Positions 1-11,500 of a stretch of 62,000 nt of DNA are shown in pieces. Source of the stretch: Branchiostoma floridae (lineage: Eukaryota; Chordata; Leptocardii; Amphioxiformes; Branchiostomatidae); NCBI RefSeq assembly GCF_000003815.2, contig NC_049994.1:17022789-17084788 (forward strand), in the 5' to 3' direction. The translations under genes were made by a program, and so were the position numbers. Every line of letters starts with the position of its first letter. Positions within the stretch are counted from its first letter, which is position 1. Under the pieces are notes generated by a model, which was given only the letters and a program-made list of their open reading frames with translations, was not told where the DNA came from and did no database searches.

Positions 1-1064
1 CAAGTGCGGGCACCGCCAGCCTTCATGTCACTTGCAGTCATAGGCGCTTAAAGCGTTAACCTGTAACATAAGGGCTGCAAATTACAATGCGACATTTACT
101 AACCATGGGTCCCTGCATTCCGAGAGCAGCTCCGCCAGCCTTCTGGTCAGCGCCTTGCATGGCAGCCAGGGCGTTTGCCTGTAAGATACAGAGGTGCCGA
201 CTTGAGGCGTAGTTAACTGAAAAGGTCGGGGCGTAGTCACAGTCGTCGTAGAACGTTGTACGATGTCGTACGCCTGTTCTGTCGTACGATGTTTCTGTCG
301 AACGATTTTGACCGAAAAAATCGCTTCAAAGATATATTGTAAGTAAGGGGATTCAGTATCAAGAGAGCTGAATTTTGTACGAAATGTTCTAGACTCTTTC
401 AAGAATGCCTTCAATTTGCGCTCGTACGACGGCCGTACGAACAACTGTGACCAGACCCTTAACGGAACCGAGTGTGTCTTTTTCGTCCTTCTTTTTCGTC
501 CATCAACACACACAAATGGTGATGATCCGTCGCTACAGTAAGAATGCGGTTAGGAAGAAAAGAAAGTTAGGTGGTGATCTGAACAAGATGACTTTCTAGG
601 TATGTCGATGAACGTCGATGAAGGTTAGAACAAGTATCGTCAAATAGCAGTTACTCAAGCAACTGGAGATTATTTTTGGAGACGGTCAGACAGTTTTGGT
701 AGCACCTGCCAAAGGTAGTGTTGTTCATCCAGTTGCGTGAGTACGTAACTAATATATGGCGATATTGTAGGTGTTCAGGGTTATTCACAAATGATGATGA
801 GACTTTCCTGTAATAAACATGTCGTAAGTACCAACATGAAACATGCTTGTGAGTTTTCTTCTCTTTCGTTTCATCTTAAGGTTTCGAAAGTCGTCGTCTC
901 TGCAGTAATGCGTTCCTGTTATGACAGACGTTGAGAAATGGAAACGGAATGGAATATTAGTGGATGAGAAATGATAAAGAAATCTGTAAAAATGAAACTT
1001 CATGAGAAAGTAAATCGTACATTCCTATACTCGTCCGACAGTCGTTTAAAAACATGGAATGACG

Positions 1065-1164
1065 NNNNNNNNNNNNNNNNNNNNNNNNNNNNNNNNNNNN
1101 NNNNNNNNNNNNNNNNNNNNNNNNNNNNNNNNNNNNNNNNNNNNNNNNNNNNNNNNNNNNNNNN
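1065..1164. other. Assembly gap (100 N)
   Basis: Exactly 100 N, the usual size for a gap of unknown length. Open frames that cross it are artefacts. Confidence 0.99.
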
Positions 1165-1629
1165 GATTCGTTACTCGAATCACGTGTCTCTAAGTCACGT
1201 GATCAGAGTAACTGAATCGTCACTCCTGAAGAAGGTCGACGGAAGTGCGACTGAAAATTCGAGGTGAGAATAATTTGTGTTGTATGACAGTTGAATAACT
1301 TCAATATGTATTCTATCAACACAGATGAGCTTTCATTCTTACACGATACATCCATTAATACAAATCACGTCCGCATCATTACCTCCGCGAAATATGTTTA
1401 CCTCCGACAGGGGCATTGCTTTTAATTGTAACGTTACATGTTTGTGCGTCCGCAACTATGATTCAAGGTCATTTTGATGCAAGAATTTTGGTATGTGGAT
1501 ATTTATTAATTAAATTGTTGAGGTCCATAAGAAACATGACAAGTCGGGGCTCCCTAGCTGTATTTTTAGGTACTATATCATTTCAGACCGACATCCTTTT
1601 GCGAGGGTCATCCAGTCAAATTAATGGTT

Positions 1630-1690
1630 TATGTATGTATGTATGTATGTATGTATGTACGTACGTATGTATGTATGTATGTATGTATGT
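1630..1690. repeat. (TATG)n microsatellite
   Basis: About 15 tandem TATG units with one interruption by GTAC units. It gives a spurious reading frame rich in Met, Tyr, Val and Cys. Confidence 0.95.
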
Positions 1691-2367
1691 AACGTTATGT
1701 GTCCAGACTACCCGACGAAAAATCAATGACTTGAATTTGGGTCATCCATAGACCTTGCAACTTACTGGGCATGAGTTAATCAATAGCACACCATGATTAT
1801 GCTAGGCCACACTTCCAATCCGGGGCCCATTTTGGGGAGCGAAATGATTCGAATGTATGATACGAAGGATAACAAAGGTCAATGCCCTCAAATTGGGTCA
1901 CTCTAAGTCTTGGGACTTGCTGACTATCAGGTGTGCATTGTATCCATGCCAAGGTCGTGCCAACGCCCTCTATTTGGGCCACCCGGGGTCATTGGGGCAT
2001 GCTGAGTATCAGGTGTCATGATATCTATGCTAAGGTCACGTTTCCAGTCCATGGAGTATGATACAAAGGGCAATAAAACACACAAAATGTACCAACAATT
2101 ATTTTAGAGCAACCCGCCCACCCGGGCTCGTTATGGCAAATGTTTGTTTGTTTGTTTTATTCAGATCTCTATTAGTGTTACATATCGTTTCACTATTCTT
2201 CCTGGAGTCCGTAACAACACATGTACAATAAAATGACACGTAAGAAACAAAGCCTATACAATTTGTAAACAGAAAATTTACAACATAAATATGTGACAAT
2301 ATGATATATTCACGGCTAGTGCTATAGCATTAAGAGATTCATCTAAACTCTAACATGTTCTTCTTAC

Positions 2368-2614
2368 CTGCCAAGCTGGTCATTCCTGACAGTATGGACT
2401 GCACCAAGGCGATTTCCCAGGCCGTGGCGTCGGGGAACTGTTCCTTCCACGGTATGAAGAACACGCCGAGAGACCTGAGGATGCCCCAGGTACAGGCGAA
2501 GACGACGAAGCCCGCCAGCACCACCGCCCACCCCCACCCACCGTCAGGCGGCTCCACAGGGCCCGGGTGCGTGCGTGATCTCACAGCCATGGTCTTCATG
2601 GATGTCCTAGACAT
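2368..2614 (-). CDS. First coding exon of an SLC16-like monocarboxylate transporter (partial)
   Basis: The exon encodes 82 codons plus one base. It starts at the ATG at 2614 and ends at the donor CAG|gtaaga at 2368, so the intron is phase 1. Residues 22-29 read PPDGGWGW, the conserved N-terminal signature of the MCT/SLC16 family before helix 1. A hydrophobic helix follows with GVFF and an aromatic/charged loop (WKEQF), then SILSGMTSL, the start of helix 2. Family knowledge: these are 12-helix plasma-membrane carriers for monocarboxylates and related solutes, often proton coupled. Two more in-frame ATGs (codons 6 and 9) could serve as the start. I could not find the next exon, which would begin with the Pro/Gly-rich part of helix 2, between 1 and 2367. 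The gene therefore probably runs off the left edge. The substrate cannot be told from one exon. Confidence 0.85.
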
Positions 2615-5097
2615 ACGTAGGCATTAATTTATGGTGAAACAATACCCAACCTGATATCTCCAACTGGTTGCATGTCATGGAGAGGGCTATGTGTGTCATG
2701 ACGTCAGGTGAGTCCAACAAACTAGGTCGTGCGTGTGTGCTGTGCACATGTGACCGGCGTACCTTCTACATGAAATGGTGTTTTTCAACTTTTTGTTTCC
2801 AGCTCCAAAAGTACGTTTTTCAACAAAGTTTTCACAAAGTTATTGTTAGCTTTTAGACTAGAGTAGACACGTTTTATATTGTTATTTTTTTACACTGTTT
2901 AAAACGATTCAGCTGTAAAACGCTTTTTGCCCGGAGGCTTGTCACTCTCCAGGGGTCACTCTCCTAAGCACGGGCGGACCAAGCGGTGATATTGTTTTGG
3001 CCTCCGTGACCAATTTTACCCTCCCGTCCCTCCCATGTTTCTCTGACTAATCCCGGTAAATCATCGCTGTCATTGTTCCTCTATAATTTACATTGTGAAT
3101 CTATGCCATTCATATCTAATTGCGTTTCGTATTATCCTGCAATTCCAGTGCTATCTGAGAGCCGCATATATAATTGCATTTAGACATATAACTGTTATGT
3201 TTTAAATCGCAAGGCATTAAAATGACATTCCTTTGTTCGGCAGATATTTCTCTTCGATCTCTTATAACCGCTCTTATAACCAGACTGTACCAAATTCACA
3301 CCTTTCGTGGTGCTGACGTCTCCTTGCAATCAGCGGTTGCCAATTGATAAATTGACTAGAGCCAAAAGCTCGGTACAATAGTGTTAAACGGCCTTGCTGA
3401 CAATTGTTATATTTCGCATGCCAGGACCCGTAAAATTTAGAGCACTGAGGTCTTCTTTATTCACTGCCGTGAATTGTTCTGTTTGCATTGTCCACCTCTG
3501 TGTGATACATATATGACTATTCGGACTGCACTATCTCTAACTCTGTCAATGTCACGGGGAGAAGTGTGTAGGCTGCCTCTTCTCCCCACCTTAGTCCAAT
3601 GTATTTGTACTATCACCTATTCATATACAAATTGCTCTTTGCTCATCCCGCTGTGTTACTGTAATCCAGCTATTGCAACCTGTTCAGACTGCCAGAAGTG
3701 TATTGTGATAAACGATTCCATTGACAGTGGTCCTGGTGTCTGTCATGACCCGTCAGGATTGTGACAACCGAAACCTTGTCTTGCTACGGTTACAGCCAGA
3801 GAATACAGCAAGGTGCGAACAATGTTAAAACCTATAGTTAACCCATGTTAAGACGCATAGTTTAATCATTAACCGGGGTATTTAGACTCTACTTGTAAGA
3901 TACATTCTACTAAGAGCTTACAACGCCAAATCAGACCATATTTTAAAGACGAGAAATTCTTTGATAGGTCGAGTTTTCCCCAGATGAACCGGCTATGTTC
4001 GGTACACTATGCGCGCGATATATGTTTAGACACAACTCATGATACCCCTTTTAGTCAGGACCCCAAATGCACCGCGTCGAATTCTGAAGGCTTGTATATC
4101 ATGTTTGGATTGGAACACACTATTGGTATTTTCATACCATTTACTGCTTTTTTCTTTCTTTTTTCATTTCTATATATTGCGAGCCCTTGGCCCGTTGGAC
4201 AGACCAAGGAGGTTGAAACCTCCTTGGACAGACCTTTCAGAACACCTCTCACCGGAGGACAGCTGGTGCCCCGACTGACAGCCCACCGAACCTATGCCGC
4301 GGCTCCCCCAGTGTGTACAGACCTGGACACCAACCTGTTCCCAGTCAACACCTCCGCCACAGTCATCCTGACAACGATTCTACATTATCCTCTGTCGGCA
4401 CAGTCCAACTCACCCAGAACTTGGACCCTTTTGCTCACATATAGACATTTCATTTCTGCTGCGACGGGTACATGTAGAACTGATTTATGAACCATGCACC
4501 CCACCGCTTCAGTAGGCACCATGTAAAAACCGTCCCACTCCTCCATGCACTATGTTCCCATTTAGTAGCTTCTGTCGATCCACATGTACAACCATACACA
4601 ATAAGTGACTTATGTCACACGATGAAGCTGTAGGAGAAGTGCGCAGGTTGCCGCTTCCTCCTTTAGTTGTATTACTCACAGAGCTGGTTATTGCTATACA
4701 CTATATAGGACATTCAACTCCACGTATCAAAGTCCTGTCATTTCCCAAGCCCACTTCTTTTAATTCTATGCCATACTTGATGTTCATATTTCGCGCCTCG
4801 CACACACTCAGAAACAAACCGGATCTGTCAATTACCTTCCTGTCAAATCCAAATTATGGTGAGTAAACACCCATCCCGCCGTTTGCAGCATTGGGCAAAT
4901 CTTACCTCCCCCCTCCCCCTTCTCACATTCCGCCTGTGAGGAGTTAGGAAGTTAGGGTTGGGGTAACCGGCTCGCGGCACAATATTCTACTTGATTCATC
5001 TGTTCCTCGAATAACCTATTTCAAAAAGCCCATTATTGTCGATAATACACACGGCTTAGTCAATAATAATGTTCTTTAAGACTCAGTGGTATAGGGG

Positions 5098-5230
5098 TAA
5101 TCTCCAAGCAGATTCCTCTGTGGCATAAGAAAGTAACATAAGCCGTGGCAAATAATCCTCCTCTGCCGGCTTACTCCTTCCCCAGCTTATGTTACTTTCT
5201 TATGCCACAGAGGAATCTGCTTGGAGATTA
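5098..5230. repeat. Perfect 46-bp inverted repeat (hairpin)
   Basis: Left arm 5098-5143 and right arm 5185-5230 are exact reverse complements over 46 bp, with a 41-nt loop. It is probably a foldback or MITE-type insertion inside the larger TIR element. A perfect match suggests it is recent or kept equal by gene conversion. Confidence 0.9.
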
Positions 5231-5633
5231 GTATAGGGGGCACTGTTGGACCTATGTAGCTGTCCCCTGAGACTTTGCAGATGTTTGGGATACAGGGAAG
5301 TCGGTGTCACAAAGAAGTGTCACTGGCACACATTTACATGGATCATGGCATGTAAATTACCCGGACCGCTTGTTTACAAAGGAGCTGAACCCGAGCGCTA
5401 GCGGGTTTCCACGGCGGAAGAATTTGTGGAATAACAAACAATTGTGCGCTAGAAGAGTGTTAAAGCTAGAAAAGTATACAGCGCAAAAGGAGATGCAAAG
5501 GAACACAAAGTGGTCCATATAATAACGCAGGTCTGAATAAGGTAAAGAATCAAATTAAGAAAATAGGACTCAACTCAAGAATAATGACACTTGGGTTCGA
5601 ACAGCACGGGGTATCTCGCCTGGTACCAGCTGG

Positions 5634-5936
5634 NNNNNNNNNNNNNNNNNNNNNNNNNNNNNNNNNNNNNNNNNNNNNNNNNNNNNNNNNNNNNNNNNNN
5701 NNNNNNNNNNNNNNNNNNNNNNNNNNNNNNNNNNNNNNNNNNNNNNNNNNNNNNNNNNNNNNNNNNNNNNNNNNNNNNNNNNNNNNNNNNNNNNNNNNNN
5801 NNNNNNNNNNNNNNNNNNNNNNNNNNNNNNNNNNNNNNNNNNNNNNNNNNNNNNNNNNNNNNNNNNNNNNNNNNNNNNNNNNNNNNNNNNNNNNNNNNNN
5901 NNNNNNNNNNNNNNNNNNNNNNNNNNNNNNNNNNNN
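5634..5936. other. Assembly gap (303 N)
   Basis: A run of 303 N inside the TIR-bounded element. All frames that span it are meaningless. Confidence 0.99.
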
Positions 5937-6045
5937 AGGTGGGAACATGAACGTGATGGACTAAAATTGGTCACGGAGGCCAAAACAATATCACCGCATG
6001 GTCCGCCCGTGCTTAGGAGAGTGACCCCTTGAGAGTGACAAGCCT

Positions 6046-7024
6046 GTTTCTTGTTTTCCTTTGTCTGTGGCGTCATAATGTTTGGACGAATCAGATTGCG
6101 TCACGTGTTTACCGCGTGGCGGGAAATCTGCTCTTGTTTACAATACGCGACAATCCAATCTCGTTGGGAGGTCTCGCGAGACTGTAATCTGGCCGCGCGC
6201 GCGCGTGATTTGACAGTCGGACGGTAACAGCCTTCAGCAGCCCAGCGGCTAACAATGGCTTCTCCCAGCATCGACTCGATCGAGTCAACTTCAGAGATTC
6301 GTTGTGCTTTTATTTGGCAACATCCGCCGGTAAATCGGCATGCCATGAGCAGATAATATTGTTGTGAACCTATGGACTCGATATCGTGCTGTAAATTTGC
6401 AAATTTCTGGTCATTTTTCACATTTTTCACGTATACGCCGGGAATTCCTCACCGTTCAAAACTTTATTTCTGGAAACGTTCAGGCTGTACGGGGCAGGCG
6501 CGTCGCCCGTACTGGCACGTACGGGGGGCGAATCCGCAGCCCGGTGGCACACAAAGTTTTGCATTCACATGAAGTTCTGCGGCGTGTCTGCTTGCTCCAA
6601 AATCCGTCGGAGGCAGAACTTACGGATCCAAAAAGATTACCCACGCTTTGCATGTAGACAGCACGTATTTGCACGTACGGCGGGTTGTGTCCATAGCTTT
6701 AGAGTTAATCCTCGCGCAGTTTAAGATAAGGATTTAATATTTGACGTAGTATAAAGTCCGACGCAATGCCGTTATAAAGCCCAGCGCAATTACCAGGTCC
6801 AACGCGGTTCAAAGGCCTAGTGGCAACGTAAGATTTAGTTAGAAGGTCTTACGTAGTAAGAAAGTCCAACGCCATATTAGGTCGTAATTTTGTCGGGTTG
6901 GAAAGGCAGCGTCGTAGGTCGTTTACTACACATAAGCCATTGTATTCATATTCAAAGTTCAATGTACACAGGTGTATACTGGTATGAACCGCCATACAGG
7001 TGGACCGTCTGTCACCTAGCCTAC
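6046..7024. other. No gene recognised between the TIR element and foldback
   Basis: The stretch holds a few CpG-rich patches (6180-6240, 6470-6560) and degenerate short repeats of the type CCAACGC/CCGACGC at about 6750-6880. I see no supported exon on either strand. In particular there is no transmembrane or stalk exon that could belong to the NHL exon at 7568. Confidence 0.5.
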
Positions 7025-7238
7025 TTCACCGGTCTCTCTGTGGGTATTGGCGTAAGTTGTTGGAGGGGGGGGGGGGTGATTCGCGATTTTCAACCTGGAA
7101 GGTTCTTAGGCTACAAGCTTCCCGGCACATATTCCATTCCCGGCGTAAGAACGTTCCCGGTTGAAATCGCGAATCATAGGTGCCCTACTCAGCCCACAAC
7201 AACCAACGCCAATACCCACAGAGAAGCCGGTGAAGGAG
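7025..7238. repeat. Foldback (nested inverted repeat) next to an assembly gap
   Basis: An outer imperfect inverted repeat of about 40 bp (7025-7063 with 7195-7236) encloses an inner one in which GATTCGCGATTTTCAACC pairs with GGTTGAAATCGCGAATC. The whole could fold into one long hairpin. Its right end touches the 100-N gap at 7241-7340, and the hairpin may be what broke the assembly. Confidence 0.75.
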
Positions 7239-7240
7239 AC

Positions 7241-7340
7241 NNNNNNNNNNNNNNNNNNNNNNNNNNNNNNNNNNNNNNNNNNNNNNNNNNNNNNNNNNNN
7301 NNNNNNNNNNNNNNNNNNNNNNNNNNNNNNNNNNNNNNNN
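7241..7340. other. Assembly gap (100 N)
   Basis: 100 N next to the foldback repeat. Confidence 0.99.
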
Positions 7341-7567
7341 CATATATCTATACATACCTATCCAGTCCCTTGACTTTCATGTCATTGGGTGGAGGAAAAG
7401 GCAGACATGAAGATAGGGAGCTCTTTCCAGTCTATATATGTCTATATATGCACATGGAACTAAACCAAATCAGGTCCTTCAACCTTAAGTAGCGACAGTA
7501 GCTGGTTCCAACATTCAATGTATATTGTATATTGTAAATGTATTACCATTCTTCTTACGTCTTGCAG

Positions 7568-8406
7568 AAACTCATGACAGGAAGATGCAGAAGGTCACCT
7601 TTGGTGGGAAAGGAGACGAACCTGGAAAATTCAGAAATATCTTCGGCGTGGCTGTGTCTGCTGACAATGAGATATTTGTGACTGATCTCATAAAAGATCG
7701 GGTCCAAGTCTTCAGCATTAATGGGGCCTATTTGCGCCTCTTTCCAACGGTAGTGCCGGGTGAGGGTAAGAAAATTCACCCTTTCAGTATTGCTATTGGC
7801 TTGAAGCCTGTATATCTGTGGGTAGTGGGGAATATCAACCATACTGATGCACGTGTCGTGCAGTACCGTAGGGACGGACAGCCAATCAAGAAATTTGATA
7901 TACCCTTCATGAGTCACTACCGCCATCCCAACATTGCGATAGACGCGCGAAACAACAAAGTTATCGTAGGAGAGGGACATACAATAATGACGTTCCAGCT
8001 GAATGGCTCACTTGTACGGAGTTTTGAAGTGTTCAACAAAGATTCGACCCACAAACTAGTCGGCGGAGTTGTGTCGGACGGCAAGGGAAATATCCTGCTT
8101 ACGGACTCGTACAGAAGCATTTTGAAGTACAGTCATTCTGGAGAGAAAATATTGGAATTTGAAACTAAAGGAGAACAGCTGCTTTCCCCAATAAGTATTT
8201 GTGTGGACTCCTTGGGTCGCCTTATAGTAGCAAACAAAGCCAAAAACAGGGTAGACATGTTCACAAGCGATGGGGAGTTTGTCTCTACTGTCGCGATCAC
8301 TACGCGCCCGTGGGGTCTCGCTATGGGACCGGATGGACAGCTGGTTGTAACAGACCCGTTTGGCGCCACTGTGACTATATTTCCACGCCACATGGCGTTT
8401 CCTTAA
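7568..8406 (+). CDS. Copy A: orphan NHL beta-propeller exon
   Basis: The exon opens after an acceptor (cttgcag at 7561-7567) and runs 839 nt to a TAA. With the phase-1 entry used by the other copies it codes for about 280 residues without a break. It starts E-T-H-D-R-K, matching the E-N-H-D-K start of the other NHL exons. Blade 1 contains GVAVSADNEIFVTD, and later blades contain IAIDARNNKVIVGEGHT, GNILLTDSYRS, ICVDSLGRLIVAN and LAMGPDGQLVVTD, giving about six NHL repeats. NHL propellers bind proteins or RNA; the ligand here is unknown. I found no transmembrane, stalk or NPMY exon upstream in the window, where the SLC16-like exon on the other strand lies only 5 kb away. It may be the tail of a broken copy or use unrecognised upstream exons. 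A LINE lies directly downstream. Confidence 0.75.
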
Positions 8407-8589
8407 CCCTTGTCCTTCTGATCCCGTCTATATACGGGATATTTAACCCCTGTCATACTGAGCTGTATTGTTATGAGTTTAGGGTATTTCTCATGTAAAA
8501 GTTGCATACCACTGCAAAGCCCATCAAATGGGGGGATAAATCTGCAGCAACAGCACAGAACAGGTCACTTTTCTTCGGCTCTTGTCGTC
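8407..8589. other. Short 3' flank of copy A
   Basis: No feature recognised. The 3'UTR-like sequence that follows the NHL stop in B to E is not found here. A related stretch occurs only at 14515-14640, past a LINE and other sequence. Confidence 0.4.
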
Positions 8590-11500
8590 TCATGAGACGG
8601 TCGACAGCATCAGTCAGTCAAGGCCTCAGTCGTTACTGGTTACAGTTCTCGCCTGACAGTGCCTTTGATGACTTATGAGTCCAATCTTGGCACGGCAGGC
8701 TCTTCCACAGGAAGTGCAGGTGAACACTTCTCCGGTATTCGACCCCTCCCCTTTCTTCTTCCTCTGTCTTGCCTCTCGGACTTGCCTCTCACGGGCAGCC
8801 CTGTACCGCTCCATACCGGTGTGTACTGCTGCTCTCCATCTACTTCTGTCTGTTGCTACACTTTCCCAGTTTTTTGTGCAAATGGAGAAATCTTGGAGGG
8901 TAGCTTTGCATACATCTTTGTACCTCAGCTTTGGCCTCCCTCTGGGTCGACTGCCCACAGAGAGTTCTCCATAAAGTACTCTCTTTGGAAGCCTGGTGTC
9001 ATCCATCCTGCTCACATGACCTAGCCAGCGCAGCCTGTTTCGCCGCAGGGTCTCGAACAACGATGGTATGCCTGCTTGCCGGAGTACTTCTTCATTTGTG
9101 ATTCTGTCCTGCCATTTTATATTGAGAATCCTACGTAGACATCGCATGTGAAAACTGTTAAGTCTTTTTTCTTGCCGCGAATAAACAGTCCAGGTTTCAC
9201 TACCATACAGTAAAGTTGGCAATACGCATGTGTTGTAGATCTGTACCTTTGTCTTTCTTGTTAGCTTCTGGTTTTCCCAGGCCCTCTTGCTGAGTTTCCC
9301 AAAGGAAGCAGCAGCTCTACCAATTCTCACATTTATCTCCACGTCCAGAGAGTTGGTGCTTGTCGCCACTGATCCCAGGTAAGTAAACTTTGGAACTGTT
9401 CGAAGAGGATTGCCATGCAGTGTGATTGAAGGGGGGATTGCGGTACCTTGCCCAATTACCTCCGTCTTCTTGACACTGATGGTAAGACAGAACAGGTCAC
9501 AGGCCCGGGAGAGGTTGTCCAACAGTCCCTGCAGGGTTGTCTCCTCATGTGCCGTGAGTGCTGCATCGTCAGCAAAGAGGAGTTCTCTGCACAGCACCTC
9601 GACAGTTTTACTTTTAGCCCTCAGTCTTGCCAGGTTGAACAGTGAGCCATCTGCCCGTGACCGGATGTAGACACCGTCCTGGTTTCCACCAAAGGCACAA
9701 CGGAGGAGTACAGAGAAATAGATGCTGAAAAGAGTCGGTGCCAGCACACACCCCTGCTTAACTCCGTTCCTGACGTCAAAGCAGTCAGAGGTGGAGCCAT
9801 CAAACTGAATGCAGGCTTTCATGTCCTCATGGAAGGAGATGACCAGTTGCAGGAGTTTAGGTGGACATCCGATACTCTTGAGTACTTTGTAGAGGGCAGA
9901 TCGGCAGACAGTATCAAATGCCTTGGTCAAGTCCACAAAGGCGATATAAAGCGGCATACACTGCTCTCTACATTTCTCCTGAAGTTGTCGCAAAGTGAAG
10001 ATCATGTCCGTAGTGGACCGTCCAGCTCTGAACCCACACTGAGACTCCGGGAGAACACGTTTCGCTAGGGTCTGTAGGCGCTTGCGTACAATCCGTGCAA
10101 TAGCCTTCCCAGTTATGCTCAGCAGTGAGATCCCCCTGAAGCTGTTACAGTCCCCTCTATCGCCTTTGTTCTTATACAGGGTCACAATCTTAGCATTGCG
10201 CATTTCGTGAGGAATCATCCCTTTCTCCCAGCACTGGCGAAGTAGATCATACAGGTGTGGCAATACTACCTCCTTGTTCTCCTTAAGGACTTCTGCGGGT
10301 ATGCCATCCTGACCCGGTGCCTTGCCGCTGGGTAGAGCGCTCAGCGCCTCGAGAAGTTCACTCTCTTCAGGCATCCCGTCCAACTCTGTCAGCTCTGGGA
10401 AATCTGGTAGGGCCTCATCCAGTCCCGGTTTCTCTGGTATTTCATTTGAGTACAGTTCAGAGTAATGTTCTACCCATCTCTCAAGCTGTTTAGATCTGTC
10501 GGTTATCACTTCTCCCTCTTTTGACTTCAAAGGTGCAGCCTTAGAGACCCTCGGCCCGAGCGCTACTTTCATGAGACTGTGCATTGTGCCTGAATCACCC
10601 CTGTCTGAAGCAGATTGGATTGAAGAGCACAAATCTGTCCAGTACCGGTTTGCACACTTTCTTGACTCCCTCTGTGCTTCCGATCTTGTGTGACGAAGAC
10701 GATCTAATGTGGCTTGTGATGGATTTGTTTTGTGTTCAAACATCGCCTTCCTTTTTGCGTCGAATAAGGGCAAAAGAGAACCGGCATGCGCCTCAACCCA
10801 GTCCTTGCCTGCCTGTCTCTTTTTCCCACAACTGGCAGCTGCGCTGTCGTAGATGTTCTTGCTCAGTGTATGCCACAGTTCATCCACAGTGTCGCCAGTC
10901 GCACACTCTTGCATTCTCCGAGAGAACTCCCTAGCAAAGGTTTTCTTCCTCTCAGGCTCCTTTGCTACCATAGCATTGACTTTAGGCCTAGCCTCCGGTC
11001 TCCGCCTATGGATGCGTTTGTGTGTAATCTCCACTCTGCTGGCTACGAGTGAGTGATCTGTATCACAATCTGCGCTGTGAAAGGACCGTGTAACCTTGAC
11101 TGTGTTCATGTGTTTTTTACGGGTGATTACTAAGTCAAGCTGATGCCAGTGTTTGGACCTTGGGTGGCACCATGACACTCTCTGACACTCTTTCACTCCA
11201 AACACTGTGTTTGTGATGACGAGATCCCTCTCTGAACAAAACTCCAACAGTCTCTGTCCATTCTCGTTCATCTTCCCAACACCAAAGTGACCAAGTGGTA
11301 CGGACCAAGTGTCGTAGTCTCTGCCCACCCGTGCATTGAAATCCCCTAGGATATACAGCTGTTCTCCTTGTGGGATCGAAGTATAGACCTGACTAAGCAC
11401 TCCGTAGAAGTTGTCCTTCAACTCTCCCGATGAAGTGAGTGTTGGTGCATATGCGTTAATGAAGTTAACGTAGCCTCCAGCTGAGTTTAGCCGCAATGAC

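Larger units (their letters stand above)
1..2338. other. No gene recognised; contains an assembly gap and a microsatellite
   Basis: I see no exon with a recognisable protein family on either strand. The longest open frame, minus strand near 82-513, has no ATG at its start and no clear domain. A run of 100 N lies at 1065-1164. If the SLC16-like gene at 2368-2614 continues on the minus strand, this stretch would be its first intron. Confidence 0.5.
2935..6045. mobile_element. TIR-bounded DNA element of ~3.1 kb, class unknown
   Basis: The ends are inverted repeats of about 84 bp (2935-3018 and 5962-6045) that differ at about two positions by eye. Both termini read AGGCTTGTCACTCTC inward. No transposase is recognisable between them, but 303 bases are unsequenced (5634-5936). 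The open frames inside (for example 3984-4490 and 4612-4866) resemble nothing I know. A perfect 46-bp inverted repeat lies inside at 5098-5230. It is most likely a non-autonomous cut-and-paste element. No target-site duplication is clear. Confidence 0.7.

Noticed and set aside
82-513. Minus-strand open frame of ~143 codons as a gene
   Set aside because: It begins at GTG rather than ATG, has no recognisable domain and no flanking splice evidence.
3984-4490. 168-codon plus-strand ORF inside the TIR element as a transposase
   Set aside because: No DDE/DDD or DNA-binding pattern and low-complexity Ser/Thr/Pro/Leu composition; likely chance.
5550-6076. Open frames crossing the 303-N gap
   Set aside because: They are open only because N is not read as a stop.
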